Part shown: positions 37,771 to 46,260 of the stretch, piece after piece
Layout of the letters: the number at the start of each line of letters is the position of its first letter
How positions within the stretch are numbered: position 1 is the stretch's first letter
Assembly: GCF_000424105.1 (NCBI RefSeq)
Contig: NZ_AUJG01000003.1
Span: 1-64,000 of the forward strand
Reading direction: 5' to 3'
Source of the DNA: Lachnospira multipara ATCC 19207
Lineage (GTDB): Bacteria > Bacillota > Clostridia > Lachnospirales > Lachnospiraceae
Length of the DNA: 64,000 nucleotides
Program-made: the position numbers and the translations under genes
Notes under the pieces: generated by a model
Told to the model about the DNA's origin: nothing
Database searches by the model: none
What the model saw: the letters and a program-made list of their open reading frames with translations, nothing else

Positions 37771-37991
37771 ACTCTTTTCCTCCTGTTAAATCTACAGCGG
37801 ACAAGATGATAAATAAATTCAGCGCATCCTGTCATCCTAGATAAGTTAATATAAGTGGAACCTGCACCACCGTTATAGGAATGCTTTTGTTGCTTCTATA
37901 TTAAACCCTTAGGATTAGCTCTCATTGTTATTGAAACTTAAATGTTTCTTGCTGCGTTTTCTTGTTAATCAAGAAAATGTCTTGGCAATGA
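37771..37991 (-). promoter_or_regulatory. Folded spacer between rpsJ and rplC
   Basis: No gene is seen. On the RNA strand TTTTCTTG/CAAGAAAA (near 37957-37977) and GACAGGATG/CATCTTGTC (near 37802-37841, one G-U pair) can form just before the rplC ribosome site. In many Firmicutes this gap is short, so a regulatory role is plausible. Confidence 0.45.
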
Positions 37992-38306
37992 TTAGTTCAT
38001 TACCTTAAGGTTGATGAATACACCAGCTGGCATCTCTAACTTAGATAAAGCATCTACTGTCTTCTGAGATGGCTGTAATACATCGATAAGTCTCTTATGA
38101 GTTCTCTGTTCGAACTGCTCTCTAGAGTCCTTGTACTTATGTACAGCTCTAAGAATTGTAACAACTTCCTTCTTTGTTGGAAGAGGTACTGGACCACTAA
38201 CATTAGCTCCTGTCTTCTTTGCAGTTTCGATGATCTTCTTAGCAGACTGATCGATTAACTGATGATCATAAGCCTTCAAAGTAATTCTGATTACCTGATT
38301 TGCCAT
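37992..38306 (-). CDS. rpsJ: 30S ribosomal protein S10
   Basis: 104 residues, with [20 protein letters not shown] and the loop [20 protein letters not shown]. It also acts as NusE in antitermination complexes. It is the first gene of the S10 operon, behind AAGGAGG and a structured leader of about 275 nt. Confidence 0.98.
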   Translation of the reverse strand: MANQVIRITLKAYDHQLIDQSAKKIIETAKKTGANVSGPVPLPTKKEVVTILRAVHKYKDSREQFEQRTHKRLIDVLQPSQKTVDALSKLEMPAGVFINLKVMN

Positions 38307-38580
38307 AAAAAAAGTCGCCTCCTTCGCACTTTATAAATAGTAAGTACGACAAGCGGTGACTGTACACACTCCCACGTGTATCATATTATCTCTTACGAGA
38401 AACTTGATTCATCATGGTCTACTAAAACTAAGTCTTAGTAGCAATTATAGTACAGTGACTTGTCGCCAGATTCTTCGCTGGAATCGCTTCCAGCCTTGAC
38501 ATTCGCTCCACGGAAAACCTACATTCAAGCTATTGTTCAAATGTAGCAACCTCTCGCTTCACAGCTATCAATGTCACAGC
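38307..38580 (-). promoter_or_regulatory. Structured S10-operon leader RNA
   Basis: The leader folds into a multi-branch structure next to the rpsJ ribosome site. The closing helices are CGACAAG/CTTGTCG (38347-38353 with 38459-38465) and ACTGTAC/GTACAGT (38359-38365 with 38450-38456). They enclose CTACTAA/TTAGTAG (38419-38425 with 38435-38441) and TCTC/GAGA. Upstream is GCTGGAA/TTCCAGC with a GCGA loop (38477-38494), and a CTACATT/AATGTAG helix. This is a strong candidate for r-protein feedback control. Confidence 0.7.
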
Positions 38581-38587
38581 ATGTATA

Positions 38588-38616
38588 AATATACACTAGG
38601 AGTATATTATTTGCAA
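38588..38616 (-). promoter_or_regulatory. Promoter of the S10 operon
   Basis: Minus-strand TTGCAA, a 17-bp spacer and TATATT, with a transcription start near 38581. It is the only clear promoter for the long ribosomal cluster. Confidence 0.8.
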
Positions 38617-38655
38617 GAATTCTTTTGTATTTTTTTTAGAACAATAAAAAATAAA

Positions 38656-38695
38656 GCCACGGAACTTTCAAGTTAATTTTCGAAAGCCCCGTGGC
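38656..38695 (-). terminator. Terminator after the zinc-ribbon protein gene
   Basis: GCCACGG with CCGTGGC and CTTTC with GAAAG form a two-tier stem, followed on the minus strand by TTTATTTTTTATTG. Confidence 0.87.
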
Positions 38696-38715
38696 AATAA
38701 TAATTATATTCATAG

Positions 38716-38749
38716 ATACATTTTCATAATAATTGTAATGAAAATGTAT
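38716..38749. repeat. Inverted pair of the dispersed ATACATTTTCAT motif
   Basis: ATACATTTTCAT (38716-38727) and its perfect reverse complement ATGAAAATGTAT (38738-38749) are spaced by 10 bp. It is the only place where two copies face each other. Single copies lie at 9791, 11916, 11986, 49341 and 50698. Confidence 0.65.
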
Positions 38750-38824
38750 TCGCTATATCTAAGTTTACGAATCCCTTCTATAATAAGTAACCTTTCTTAT
38801 AAGAAGAAACTCCTTCGCTCCATC

Positions 38825-40435
38825 TTAGTAGAAGTAGAAGTTAAGGTAAACATCATCAATTAACCATTCACCATCTTCATATACATAATCGATGTAGTAA
38901 TAGCTATTGTATGTGTAAGAACCTGACTTTTCTTCTTCACTGCCGTAACCTGTATACTTGTACTTACCTGAAAGTGTATATCCAAGATAAATTCTCATCT
39001 TTGGAGCACCTTCATCAGTTAATGTAAAGTACTTTGTACCAACAGTAGCCTTAACAGCTGAAAGATCATAAGATGTAACATCTCTAGTATAATAAGAACC
39101 AGATGCTGAATGGAAATCATCAACTAAATCATCATACTCATCCTCAACATCAGCCTCAGAAGATACTAAGCTCTTAATGTCGCTATAACCCTTCTTCTCG
39201 TAAGCAGCCTTAGCAATAGTTGCAATGTCTGACTGAGCCTTTTCCATTGCAGCCTTTTCAGCATCATCTGTAAAGCTTAAATCAGAGTAAGAAATAGACT
39301 TAAGGCTTTCATCATAAGAAACATTGATTGATGTCTCGTAATCCTCAGTTACATCACTTGTAAGCTTAATCTTATTATCACCTGCGAAAATGTATGGAAT
39401 AACGTAAGTATCATAATAAGAACCGTAGCTTGAGTTATCAGCCTTGATGTAATTAGACTTAACCTCAACACCATTGATTGATAATGTACAACCCTTAGGA
39501 ACCTGGATTGTTGTGTCTTTGTAAACAAGACCTTCTGATGAAACCTTATACTTCTTAAAGAAGAGTAAGTACTTGTCGTTAGTCTGTGAAAGAACGTAAG
39601 TACTCTGGTTGCCATTGCTTGTAGCTGTTGAATAAGTAACCTTAACAGTTGCGCTACCCTTTGTGCTACCAGCTGTGCTGTAAGCGTCAGAAACTGTAAT
39701 ACCAGTAACCTTCTCACCTGTTGCATCAGCATGTGCATTAATTAAAGCTTCCTTAGTTAAGAATTCGCTATCAGGAAGGTTAATTAAATCGTAAGCTGTA
39801 TCCCAGTCACACTGCTCAATAGCTGTAACATACTTCTTAGCTGTCTTCTTGTAATCAACACCAGCCTTACCAATAGAAACAAATGCAACGATAGCTACAA
39901 TAACAGCAACAACTGCTACTGCAATACCAACGATCTTCTTGTTAAGCTTAAATGGCTTAGCAGGCTGCTGCTGATATGGAGCCTGGTTGTAACCATTGTT
40001 AGCATAGTTAGGATTGTAACCGTTGTTAAAGTTCTGATTTGCATTTGGATCAAATCCGTTGTTAAAGTTCTGGTTTGCATTTGGATCAAATCCATTGTTA
40101 AAATTCTGGTTTGCATTTGGATCAAATCCGTTGCTAAAGTTCTGGTTTGCATTTGGATCAAATCCATTGTTAAAGTTCTGGTTTGCGTTTGGATCAAATC
40201 CGTTAGCAAAGCCCTGAACTGGCTGAGCTTCCTGATTTACAAAAGCATCTGTAGCCTGATTAGCTGCCACATCTACTGTATCTGCTGCCTGATTAGCAAC
40301 ATCTGCAGCCTCAGCTGTTTCATTAGCAGCTGCATTTAATGTTTCGTTAAAGTCATCAAGATTTAATTTTGTTCCGCAGTTTCCACAAAATACTGCATCG
40401 TCTTCATTCTTAGTTCCACAATTAGGACAAAACAT
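38825..40435 (-). CDS. Zinc-ribbon membrane protein with NQNFNNGFDPNA repeats
   Basis: 536 residues. The N-terminal zinc ribbon has CPNC and CGNC (Cys3, 6, 17, 20). An Ala/Asn-rich linker (35-78) leads to five near-identical 12-residue repeats (79-138), then an Asn/Tyr/Gln-rich part and one membrane segment (about 165-187). The remaining 350 residues lie outside and are Ser/Tyr-rich with beta structure. Zinc-ribbon plus membrane plus extracellular-domain proteins are common in Clostridia but mostly uncharacterised. No function can be named. AGGAGG lies before the ATG; a weak promoter (TTGAGC-16-TTTAAT) may be near 40466. Confidence 0.75.
   Translation of the reverse strand: MFCPNCGTKNEDDAVFCGNCGTKLNLDDFNETLNAAANETAEAADVANQAADTVDVAANQATDAFVNQEAQPVQGFANGFDPNANQNFNNGFDPNANQNFSNGFDPNANQNFNNGFDPNANQNFNNGFDPNANQNFNNGYNPNYANNGYNQAPYQQQPAKPFKLNKKIVGIAVAVVAVIVAIVAFVSIGKAGVDYKKTAKKYVTAIEQCDWDTAYDLINLPDSEFLTKEALINAHADATGEKVTGITVSDAYSTAGSTKGSATVKVTYSTATSNGNQSTYVLSQTNDKYLLFFKKYKVSSEGLVYKDTTIQVPKGCTLSINGVEVKSNYIKADNSSYGSYYDTYVIPYIFAGDNKIKLTSDVTEDYETSINVSYDESLKSISYSDLSFTDDAEKAAMEKAQSDIATIAKAAYEKKGYSDIKSLVSSEADVEDEYDDLVDDFHSASGSYYTRDVTSYDLSAVKATVGTKYFTLTDEGAPKMRIYLGYTLSGKYKYTGYGSEEEKSGSYTYNSYYYIDYVYEDGEWLIDDVYLNFYFY
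40022..40201 (-). repeat. Five tandem 36-bp coding repeats
   Basis: The repeats encode GFDPNANQNFNN (one copy with Ser for Asn) and differ at only a few bases, so they arose or were kept similar recently. They are in frame and may vary in copy number between strains. Confidence 0.93.
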
Positions 40436-40625
40436 ATAAATCCTCCCATATTATTACTTTTTTGATCTCATTAAACCTCTTCATTAAGAAAGCTCAAATG
40501 CCACCTAAACCCTCACAAGTAAACATAAATAAGCCATTAAGTGCACCCTTAATGTATAAGCCCCTCATAATAAAGTTTTATAAAATCTTTAGAAATGATA
40601 ACATGAACCGCTGTCTATTTCAAGA

Positions 40626-42449
40626 CTAATTACCATTTATTTCATCATTTAATTCATTTAAATAAACCCAACGGTCCATTTTTTCCAAGAGCAACATTTC
40701 CTTTTCCTCTTTTTCCTTAGTGAGTTCATTAAGCTTTACAAAGTCAGTAGCACACTTAACAATAAGTTCATCTATCTCTGATATTCTATTTTCCAGTTTA
40801 GCAATATCATCATCAATAGTTTCGAATTCCTTCTTCTCCGCATAGCTAAACTTCCTGCTGTGAGACTTGTTAGCCTTGTATTCGTTAGCCGCCTCAAGGT
40901 TTCTGGCATTTGAAAATGTATTGTTAATAGTAGAGTCAGCTCTTGCCCCGTTCTCTAACAACTTGCCAGCCATAACGGCCTTGTCCCTGTAATCGGAATA
41001 GCCGCCCTCGTACTGGCTTAGGTGTCCATTTTCAAAAGCAAAAATTCTATCCACCACTCTATCAAGGAAGTAGCGGTCATGAGAAACCACAATGACAATA
41101 CCCGCAAAGCCATCAAGGTACTCCTCCAAAATCTCAAGAGTCTCAATGTCCAAATCATTAGTCGGCTCATCAAGAATAAGCACATTTGGCGCACTCATAA
41201 GCACCGACAAAAGATAGAGACGTCTCTTCTCGCCACCAGAAAGCTTACGAATAGGAGTCCACTGCTGCTTAGGCCCAAAAAGGAACTTCTCACACATCTG
41301 AGAAGCAGTGGCCTTACCCTCAGCGGTTGTGACATACTCGCCGATAGAACGCACAAATTCAAGCACTGTAGCATTTTCATCAAGAAGCTCATTCTCCTGC
41401 ATGAAGTAACCAATGCGCACCGTCTCGCCAATCTCCACGCTACCGCTATCAGGCTTTAGCTCCCCTGTGATAATCTTCATTAAAGTGGATTTGCCGCAGC
41501 CGTTACTACCAATGATACCGATTCTATCATCTTTCAAGAAAATGTATTCAAAGTCAGAAAACAGCTTCTTATCCCCAAAGGCCTTGCCCACGTTGTGAAG
41601 CTCAATGGTCTTATTGCCTAGGCGAGTTCCCACCGAACTCATAATAAGGTCCGACTTCATAAACTTCGCTCTCGCCTCACGAGAAGCCTGCTTCATATCC
41701 TCATATCTATCAATTCTTGCCTGCTGCTTAGTAGAACGAGCAAGAGCACCACGCTTAATCCATTCTAACTCCCTACGAAGAGTGTTCTGACGTTTCTTCT
41801 CAGTGGCGCGCTCCATCTCCTCCCTCTGAGTCTTAAGCTCAAGAAAGCCAGAGTAGTTACTGTCGTACTCGTAAAGATTTGCATAATCAAGCTCCACGAT
41901 CTTGTTAGTGACATTATCAAGGAAATATCTGTCGTGAGTAACCATAATAAGCTCGCCCTTAAAGGCCTTAATATAGTCCTCAAGCCAAATAACCATCTCA
42001 TTATCAAGGTGGTTTGTAGGCTCATCTAAAATTAAAACCTCGCTTGGCTCTAAGATTGCCTTACAAAGCGCCACCCTCTTTTTAAGGCCACCAGAAAGCA
42101 AGCTAATAGACTTGTCAAAATCAGGCACCCCAAGCTTATTTAAAATCTCCTTAGCCTCCGCCTCAGTTGCATTGTGCTTACCACGCATACAATATGAAAG
42201 AACTGTTTCATTTTCAAGGAAGTTTGGCATCTGTTCAAGATATGTAACATTTACCCCATTACCCTTAATCACCTTGCCGGAATCTGGCTCCTCAAGGCCT
42301 GCGATGATTTTTAAAAATGTAGACTTGCCCGTACCGTTAACGCCAATGACGCCGATTTTATCGCCCTTGTTAATACCAAGGGATACATTTTTAAAAAGAT
42401 CCTTCTCTCCATAAGTCTTAGATATATTCTCAACGTTTAAAATATTCAT
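40626..42449 (-). CDS. ABC-F family ATPase (Uup-like)
   Basis: 607 residues from ATG at 42449, which has GGAAAGG 8-9 bp upstream. It has two ABC domains, GVNGTGKST with LSGGLKKR and LDEPTNHLD, then GSNGCGKST with LSGGEKRR and LDEPTNDLD. The linker is long and basic, and the C-terminus is a coiled coil (about 530-600). There are no membrane segments. ABC-F proteins act on ribosomes; the C-terminal coiled coil resembles Uup/YfmR-type members rather than a specific resistance factor. An antibiotic-protection role cannot be excluded. Confidence 0.9.
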   Translation of the reverse strand: MNILNVENISKTYGEKDLFKNVSLGINKGDKIGVIGVNGTGKSTFLKIIAGLEEPDSGKVIKGNGVNVTYLEQMPNFLENETVLSYCMRGKHNATEAEAKEILNKLGVPDFDKSISLLSGGLKKRVALCKAILEPSEVLILDEPTNHLDNEMVIWLEDYIKAFKGELIMVTHDRYFLDNVTNKIVELDYANLYEYDSNYSGFLELKTQREEMERATEKKRQNTLRRELEWIKRGALARSTKQQARIDRYEDMKQASREARAKFMKSDLIMSSVGTRLGNKTIELHNVGKAFGDKKLFSDFEYIFLKDDRIGIIGSNGCGKSTLMKIITGELKPDSGSVEIGETVRIGYFMQENELLDENATVLEFVRSIGEYVTTAEGKATASQMCEKFLFGPKQQWTPIRKLSGGEKRRLYLLSVLMSAPNVLILDEPTNDLDIETLEILEEYLDGFAGIVIVVSHDRYFLDRVVDRIFAFENGHLSQYEGGYSDYRDKAVMAGKLLENGARADSTINNTFSNARNLEAANEYKANKSHSRKFSYAEKKEFETIDDDIAKLENRISEIDELIVKCATDFVKLNELTKEKEEKEMLLLEKMDRWVYLNELNDEINGN

Positions 42450-42554
42450 ATATAAACCTTTCCACAAAGAAATTACTTCTTATATAATTTATTAACATTC
42501 TTTTTGAAAAAATGTGACTTACCAGCAAGGCAAAGCCACCAGTCAATCACACCT

Positions 42555-42584
42555 ATGATAAGCTATAAAAAAGATTTCTGTCAA
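42555..42584 (-). promoter_or_regulatory. Promoter of the ABC-F gene
   Basis: Minus-strand TTGACA, an 18-bp spacer and TATCAT, back to back with the promoter of the methyltransferase gene. Confidence 0.7.
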
Positions 42585-42598
42585 TTGTAAAGATTGAT

Positions 42599-42627
42599 TT
42601 GCTTAAAAGTTCACTATCATATATAAT
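42599..42627 (+). promoter_or_regulatory. Promoter of the methyltransferase gene
   Basis: TTGCTT, a 17-bp spacer and TATAAT, about 80 bp before the ATG at 42708. Confidence 0.75.
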
Positions 42628-42707
42628 CTTTAGTGCGTAAAAAGATAACTAACATTTTGGCAGAGGCCAATTTGTTTTAATAAATCGTTAGAAGAAAGAA
42701 GGATACT

Positions 42708-43613
42708 ATGTTTATAGCCAATAATTGGAAAGAATACGACGTTATTGACACATCAAAGGGTGAGAAGCTTGAAAGCTGGGGCGGATATTTGCTCGTGCGT
42801 CCGGACCCACAGGTAATCTGGGACACACCAAAGAAGGAATACGGCTGGAAGCACATGAACGGCCACTACCACAGAAGCTCTAAGGGCGGCGGAGAATGGG
42901 AGTTCTTCGACCTACCACAGCAGTGGCAGATTAACTACGAATTGCCAATAGGAAAGAAGCTTACATTTAACTTAAAGCCTTTCTCCTTCAAGCACACAGG
43001 CCTATTCCCAGAGCAGGCTGCCAACTGGGACTGGTTCTCAACCCTCATATATAATAAGAAGAAAGCCGAACCTGACAAGGAAATCAAGGTTCTTAACCTC
43101 TTCGCCTACACAGGTGGTGCAACTCTTGCAGCTGCCGCTGCCGGCGCTAAGGTAACTCACGTAGATGCCTCTAAGGGTATGGTTAATTGGGCTAAGGAAA
43201 ATGCTGCAAGTTCGGGACTATCTGATGCCCCTATTAGATGGCTCGTAGACGACTGTGTTAAATTTGTAGAACGTGAAATCAGACGTGGAAACACATACGA
43301 TGCAATTATCATGGACCCACCATCGTACGGTCGTGGACCTAAGGGCGAAATTTGGAAGATTGAAGAATCCATCCACAATCTCGTTAAGATTTGTATGCAG
43401 ATTCTAAGTGACGACCCACTATTCTTCCTTATTAATTCATACACAACAGGTCTTCAGCCAGCTGTTTTAACTTACATGTTAAAGACTGAATTAAAGGAAA
43501 CACTTGATAAGAATCCTAATGCCTTTGTAGACTCACAGGAAGTAGGCCTTCCAGTAAGTTCAAACGGTCTAGTACTTCCTTGCGGCGCTAGTGGTCGTTT
43601 TGAAAATGCTTAA
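42708..43613 (+). CDS. SAM-dependent rRNA methyltransferase (RlmI/RlmK-like)
   Basis: A 301-residue class I methyltransferase of the COG1092 type that usually methylates 23S rRNA cytosine or guanine. The SAM site is LNLFAYTGGATLAAAAAGA with DASKGMVNWAKENA, and the catalytic motif is IMDPPSYGRG. The N-terminal part (SWGGYLLVRPDPQVIW) lacks a full PUA domain. It is the only plus-strand gene in the accessory block, divergent from the ABC-F gene. The target base cannot be told. Confidence 0.85.
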   Translation: MFIANNWKEYDVIDTSKGEKLESWGGYLLVRPDPQVIWDTPKKEYGWKHMNGHYHRSSKGGGEWEFFDLPQQWQINYELPIGKKLTFNLKPFSFKHTGLFPEQAANWDWFSTLIYNKKKAEPDKEIKVLNLFAYTGGATLAAAAAGAKVTHVDASKGMVNWAKENAASSGLSDAPIRWLVDDCVKFVEREIRRGNTYDAIIMDPPSYGRGPKGEIWKIEESIHNLVKICMQILSDDPLFFLINSYTTGLQPAVLTYMLKTELKETLDKNPNAFVDSQEVGLPVSSNGLVLPCGASGRFENA

Positions 43614-43626
43614 TCGCCTGTAATGT

Positions 43627-43783
43627 CAAGACTCGCTCGCGAGTCTTGCGCGCTGGATTCGAGTCTGCTGAAGCAGACAAATTCCTGTCCGAATCCGTGC
43701 GCATCCTCGCGGAGCGTTTAACTCAGTCGGAGAAATCCCCCACCTACGCTAATGAGGTGGGGGATTTCTCCGACTGAGTTAAA
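43627..43783. repeat. Hairpin-rich element with a 29-bp perfect inverted repeat
   Basis: A run of perfect dyads: CAAGACTCGC/GCGAGTCTTG (43627-43648); a cruciform GCGC/GCGC plus GGATTCG/CGAATCC (43650-43702) with the inner hairpin GTCTGC/GCAGAC and TGAA loop; then two 29-bp arms (43717-43745 and 43755-43783) that are exact reverse complements around a 9-nt loop. The last hairpin is GC-rich and lacks a T-run, and a normal terminator follows separately. It may be a mobile MITE-like repeat or a small RNA gene. Confidence 0.7.
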
Positions 43784-43815
43784 TGCAATAATTAATTTTA
43801 GAATTAAATTAACTT

Positions 43816-43854
43816 AAAAATCCCTATCACAAAATTACTGTGATAGGGATTTTT
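43816..43854. terminator. Bidirectional terminator
   Basis: A perfect 16-bp stem AAAAATCCCTATCACA/TGTGATAGGGATTTTT with a 7-nt loop, between the methyltransferase (+) and the Gx transporter gene (-). Confidence 0.93.
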
Positions 43855-43930
43855 ATCTTCTATATTTATCTTCTTTTTTTCTTATATATTTATCTCATAA
43901 CTTTTCTAAGTGTTTCCTCTAGCTTATTCT

Positions 43931-44440
43931 CTACTTAAGCTCATTAGTTAGCTTCCTTGGAATCTTCTTTTCTGCAAAGTAGCAGGCAAAGCCTGTAAAC
44001 AAGCCGGTAATGATACCGCTAATTATAAGGAAAGGAATGTAAGCGAAGATGCCAGACATTTTCAAAACAAAAAATGCTGCAAGGATCTGACCTACGTTGT
44101 GGGCAATGGCACCAAAGACGCTAGTGATAAATAAAAACTCGCCTCTTAGAATAAAGTTTATAATTGCCATTACAATTAGGCATAAAAAGCCACCGGCAAT
44201 GGAGTATGTAAAGGATACTATTTGTCCTGCAAATATTGAGGCAAGTATTACTCTCATTATAAGGACGATAGCCGCCTCCTTTGCTCCATGTCGTTTTATT
44301 ACAAAAAGTGTCACTATATTAGATAGGCCAAGTTTCACTCCGGGAATTGGCACAACTGTTGGTATTGCTGATTCTATTACGAAAATTGTTAGGGCTATAG
44401 TTGTATATAGGGCTAACAATGTGATTTTTCTAACTGACAT
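43931..44440 (-). CDS. Gx transporter family membrane protein (EetB-like)
   Basis: 169 residues with five or six membrane segments. It starts MSVRKITLLALYTTIALTIF and has the family pattern PIPGVKLGLSNIVTLFVI. This family was once annotated heptaprenyl diphosphate synthase component I and includes EetB of the Listeria electron-transfer locus; its fold is like an ECF S component. The NusG-II gene stop lies inside this gene's Shine-Dalgarno site (CAGTAAGGAG), so the two are tightly coupled, as eetA-eetB are. Its substrate is unproven; flavin, quinone precursor or another small molecule are possible. Confidence 0.85.
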   Translation of the reverse strand: MSVRKITLLALYTTIALTIFVIESAIPTVVPIPGVKLGLSNIVTLFVIKRHGAKEAAIVLIMRVILASIFAGQIVSFTYSIAGGFLCLIVMAIINFILRGEFLFITSVFGAIAHNVGQILAAFFVLKMSGIFAYIPFLIISGIITGLFTGFACYFAEKKIPRKLTNELK

Positions 44441-44449
44441 AAAAACTCC

Positions 44450-44926
44450 TTACTGGGCAACCCCATCGTATTCAAGATTACTGTCTTCTTTAGAATTCTT
44501 AACCTCAATTACGAGTTCATTTGGTAGGCAAGTTATGGGAACTAAGCCATTTCTTATAAAGCCTGTGTTCATGCAGACGTGATCTGGACAAGATGCCTCT
44601 ATGATTCCGATGCTGCCATCTGTTGTTACCTTTACAATATTATAACCCCCGTCCTCTGAGTCAATTCTAAATTCGTAGTCTTCCTTCACGTTGGTTAGGT
44701 CTACCACTTTAATAAGTTCGTTGTTTTGGTAAATGTAGGCATAGCTGCCATCTGTCGCTTCCTTGTTCATTATGTAAAGGCTAAGCCCCGCCCCAAGTCC
44801 AATTACAAGTATTAGAAGAGATAATATAATTGCGATTTTCTTAGAGCTAGCTTTAGATTTATCTTTAGAGCTGTCTGCTTTCTTCATTTCCTTCATTTCC
44901 TTCATGTCCTTTTTATTCAAATCCAT
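44450..44926 (-). CDS. NusG domain II-containing membrane protein (EetA-like)
   Basis: 158 residues: a short charged N-terminus with KEMKEMKK repeats, one membrane segment at about 31-53, then an extracellular NusG-domain-II fold. The three cysteines at 113, 118 and 133 (SCPDHVCMNTG and ITCLPN) are the family signature. EetA of Listeria and RnfG-linked proteins share this domain. AAAGGAG precedes the ATG. It lies 68 bp after the ApbE gene and 9 bp before the Gx gene, so it belongs to the electron-transfer cluster. Confidence 0.87.
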   Translation of the reverse strand: MDLNKKDMKEMKEMKKADSSKDKSKASSKKIAIILSLLILVIGLGAGLSLYIMNKEATDGSYAYIYQNNELIKVVDLTNVKEDYEFRIDSEDGGYNIVKVTTDGSIGIIEASCPDHVCMNTGFIRNGLVPITCLPNELVIEVKNSKEDSNLEYDGVAQ

Positions 44927-44994
44927 ATTATCTCCTTTCTAAATTTGAGCAGTTGCCAACTGCGCCGCCAGGCCACACATCACAGGCGCCGGCC

Positions 44995-46071
44995 TTACTC
45001 TGCCTTTGTAAAATTATAGTCCCCAATTCCATCACTAGTATAGTAATTTCCATCATTATCAATTAGCACACACTCCACACCATCAAGGGAGTTTATCAAA
45101 GCAAGTGCATCCTCTACCCCAAGGCAATAACATGCAGTTGAAAGGGCGTCACACTCAATTGAGGAAGCCCCAATAATAGATGAGCTAATGATACCCTTAT
45201 CTGCAGGGTAGCCGCTTGCGGCATCTAAGATGTGGTGGTAGCGCACTCCATTTTTCTCAAAATATCTCTCGTAATTACCAGAAGTGACCACGCAAAGGTC
45301 AGAGACACTAACCCCGCCGTAAACGCTAGTGGAATCAAGAGGGTCTGTAATGCCCACCTTCCAATTGCTGCCATCTGGCTTTGAGCCAATAGTCATGATG
45401 TTGCCGCCAAAATCTAGCAAGCCCACCACGCTTGAATCCTTAGCTAATATCAGCTCCTTTACTAGATCTGCCGCGTAGCCCTTAGCAATAGCCCCAAGGT
45501 CTAGCTGCACATTTTCAGAGGAAACCGTTAAAGTATTAGTCTCCTTATTAAGGCTTAGATATTCACAGCCAGTGCCAACAAGCGCTGTTGCTATCTCATC
45601 ATCAGTTGGTAGTTTCTCGTGATCTGTACCAATGCCCCAAAGATTAATTAAATTTCCAATAGTAATATCAAGAGCCCCATTAGACTTTTCATTTACCTTA
45701 AGGGCATAGTCAATAACCTCCGTTAGCTCCTTAGAAATCACAAAGCTTGTCTGGCCTTTAGCAATCCCCTGATTTATACTGTAGAGCTCGCTAGTTTCAA
45801 GCTGGGCGCTAAAGATTGACTCTAATCTATCCACCTCGTCGTAGGCCTCATTTATAATTTCTGTCAAAGCCGCCTTGTCACTACCATATAAACTTATGGA
45901 CATGATTGTGTCAAAATGTAACTCTGATAGGCTAGCCGACTCTGTTCCGGTACTGCTACTAGTTTTCGAATTAGCACAAGCTGTTAAATTTATCGCAAAC
46001 ACCAAAAGCACTAACAGCAAACTGCCTAGCCTCTTATAATTTCTTTTTAGTATTTCCGATAAAGTAAACAT
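44995..46071 (-). CDS. apbE: FAD:protein FMN transferase lipoprotein ApbE
   Basis: 358 residues. The signal LGSLLLVLLVFAINLTAC has a lipobox with Cys32, so the enzyme is anchored outside. ApbE transfers FMN from FAD to a Thr in SGAT-type motifs of target proteins. Family motifs visible are LDLGAIAKGYAADLV, HHILDAASGYPADKG and CDALSTACYCLG. The obvious target is Thr448 of the neighbouring FMN-binding protein. AGGTG precedes the ATG, and a promoter lies at 46198-46227. Confidence 0.93.
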   Translation of the reverse strand: MFTLSEILKRNYKRLGSLLLVLLVFAINLTACANSKTSSSTGTESASLSELHFDTIMSISLYGSDKAALTEIINEAYDEVDRLESIFSAQLETSELYSINQGIAKGQTSFVISKELTEVIDYALKVNEKSNGALDITIGNLINLWGIGTDHEKLPTDDEIATALVGTGCEYLSLNKETNTLTVSSENVQLDLGAIAKGYAADLVKELILAKDSSVVGLLDFGGNIMTIGSKPDGSNWKVGITDPLDSTSVYGGVSVSDLCVVTSGNYERYFEKNGVRYHHILDAASGYPADKGIISSSIIGASSIECDALSTACYCLGVEDALALINSLDGVECVLIDNDGNYYTSDGIGDYNFTKAE

Positions 46072-46166
46072 TTTAAATCACCTGGCTACAAAACGTAGTC
46101 CTATCCCTTTCTTTTTTATCTATTGCTTTTCACATTAAATATGAAAGACACATCGTTTACATAAGA

Positions 46167-46196
46167 TAATGCCAGTAAGTTACCCTACTGGCATTA
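46167..46196 (-). terminator. Hairpin after the FMN-binding gene
   Basis: A perfect 11-bp stem TAATGCCAGTA/TACTGGCATTA with an 8-nt loop. The T-run is weak, so read-through into apbE is possible. Confidence 0.6.
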
Positions 46197-46197
46197 A

Positions 46198-46227
46198 ATT
46201 TTAGTATAAATATTATATTTGTGTCAA
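46198..46227 (-). promoter_or_regulatory. Promoter of apbE
   Basis: Minus-strand TTGACA, an 18-bp spacer and TAAAAT. The expected transcription start falls inside the upstream gene's terminator hairpin. Confidence 0.65.
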
Positions 46228-46260
46228 CTGCTAAACCCTCTAACGTGAACTTATACCTTA

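Noticed and set aside
37855-37872. GTGGAACC sequence resembling a T-box antiterminator
   Set aside because: It is on the plus strand, opposite to the genes, and lacks the rest of the T-box.
40022-40201. Regularly spaced 36-bp repeats that look like a CRISPR array
   Set aside because: There are no spacers; the units are contiguous, in frame and encode a 12-residue protein repeat.
43717-43783. 29-bp hairpin as a plain intrinsic terminator
   Set aside because: It has no T-run on either strand and a separate perfect bidirectional terminator lies 33 bp further on.
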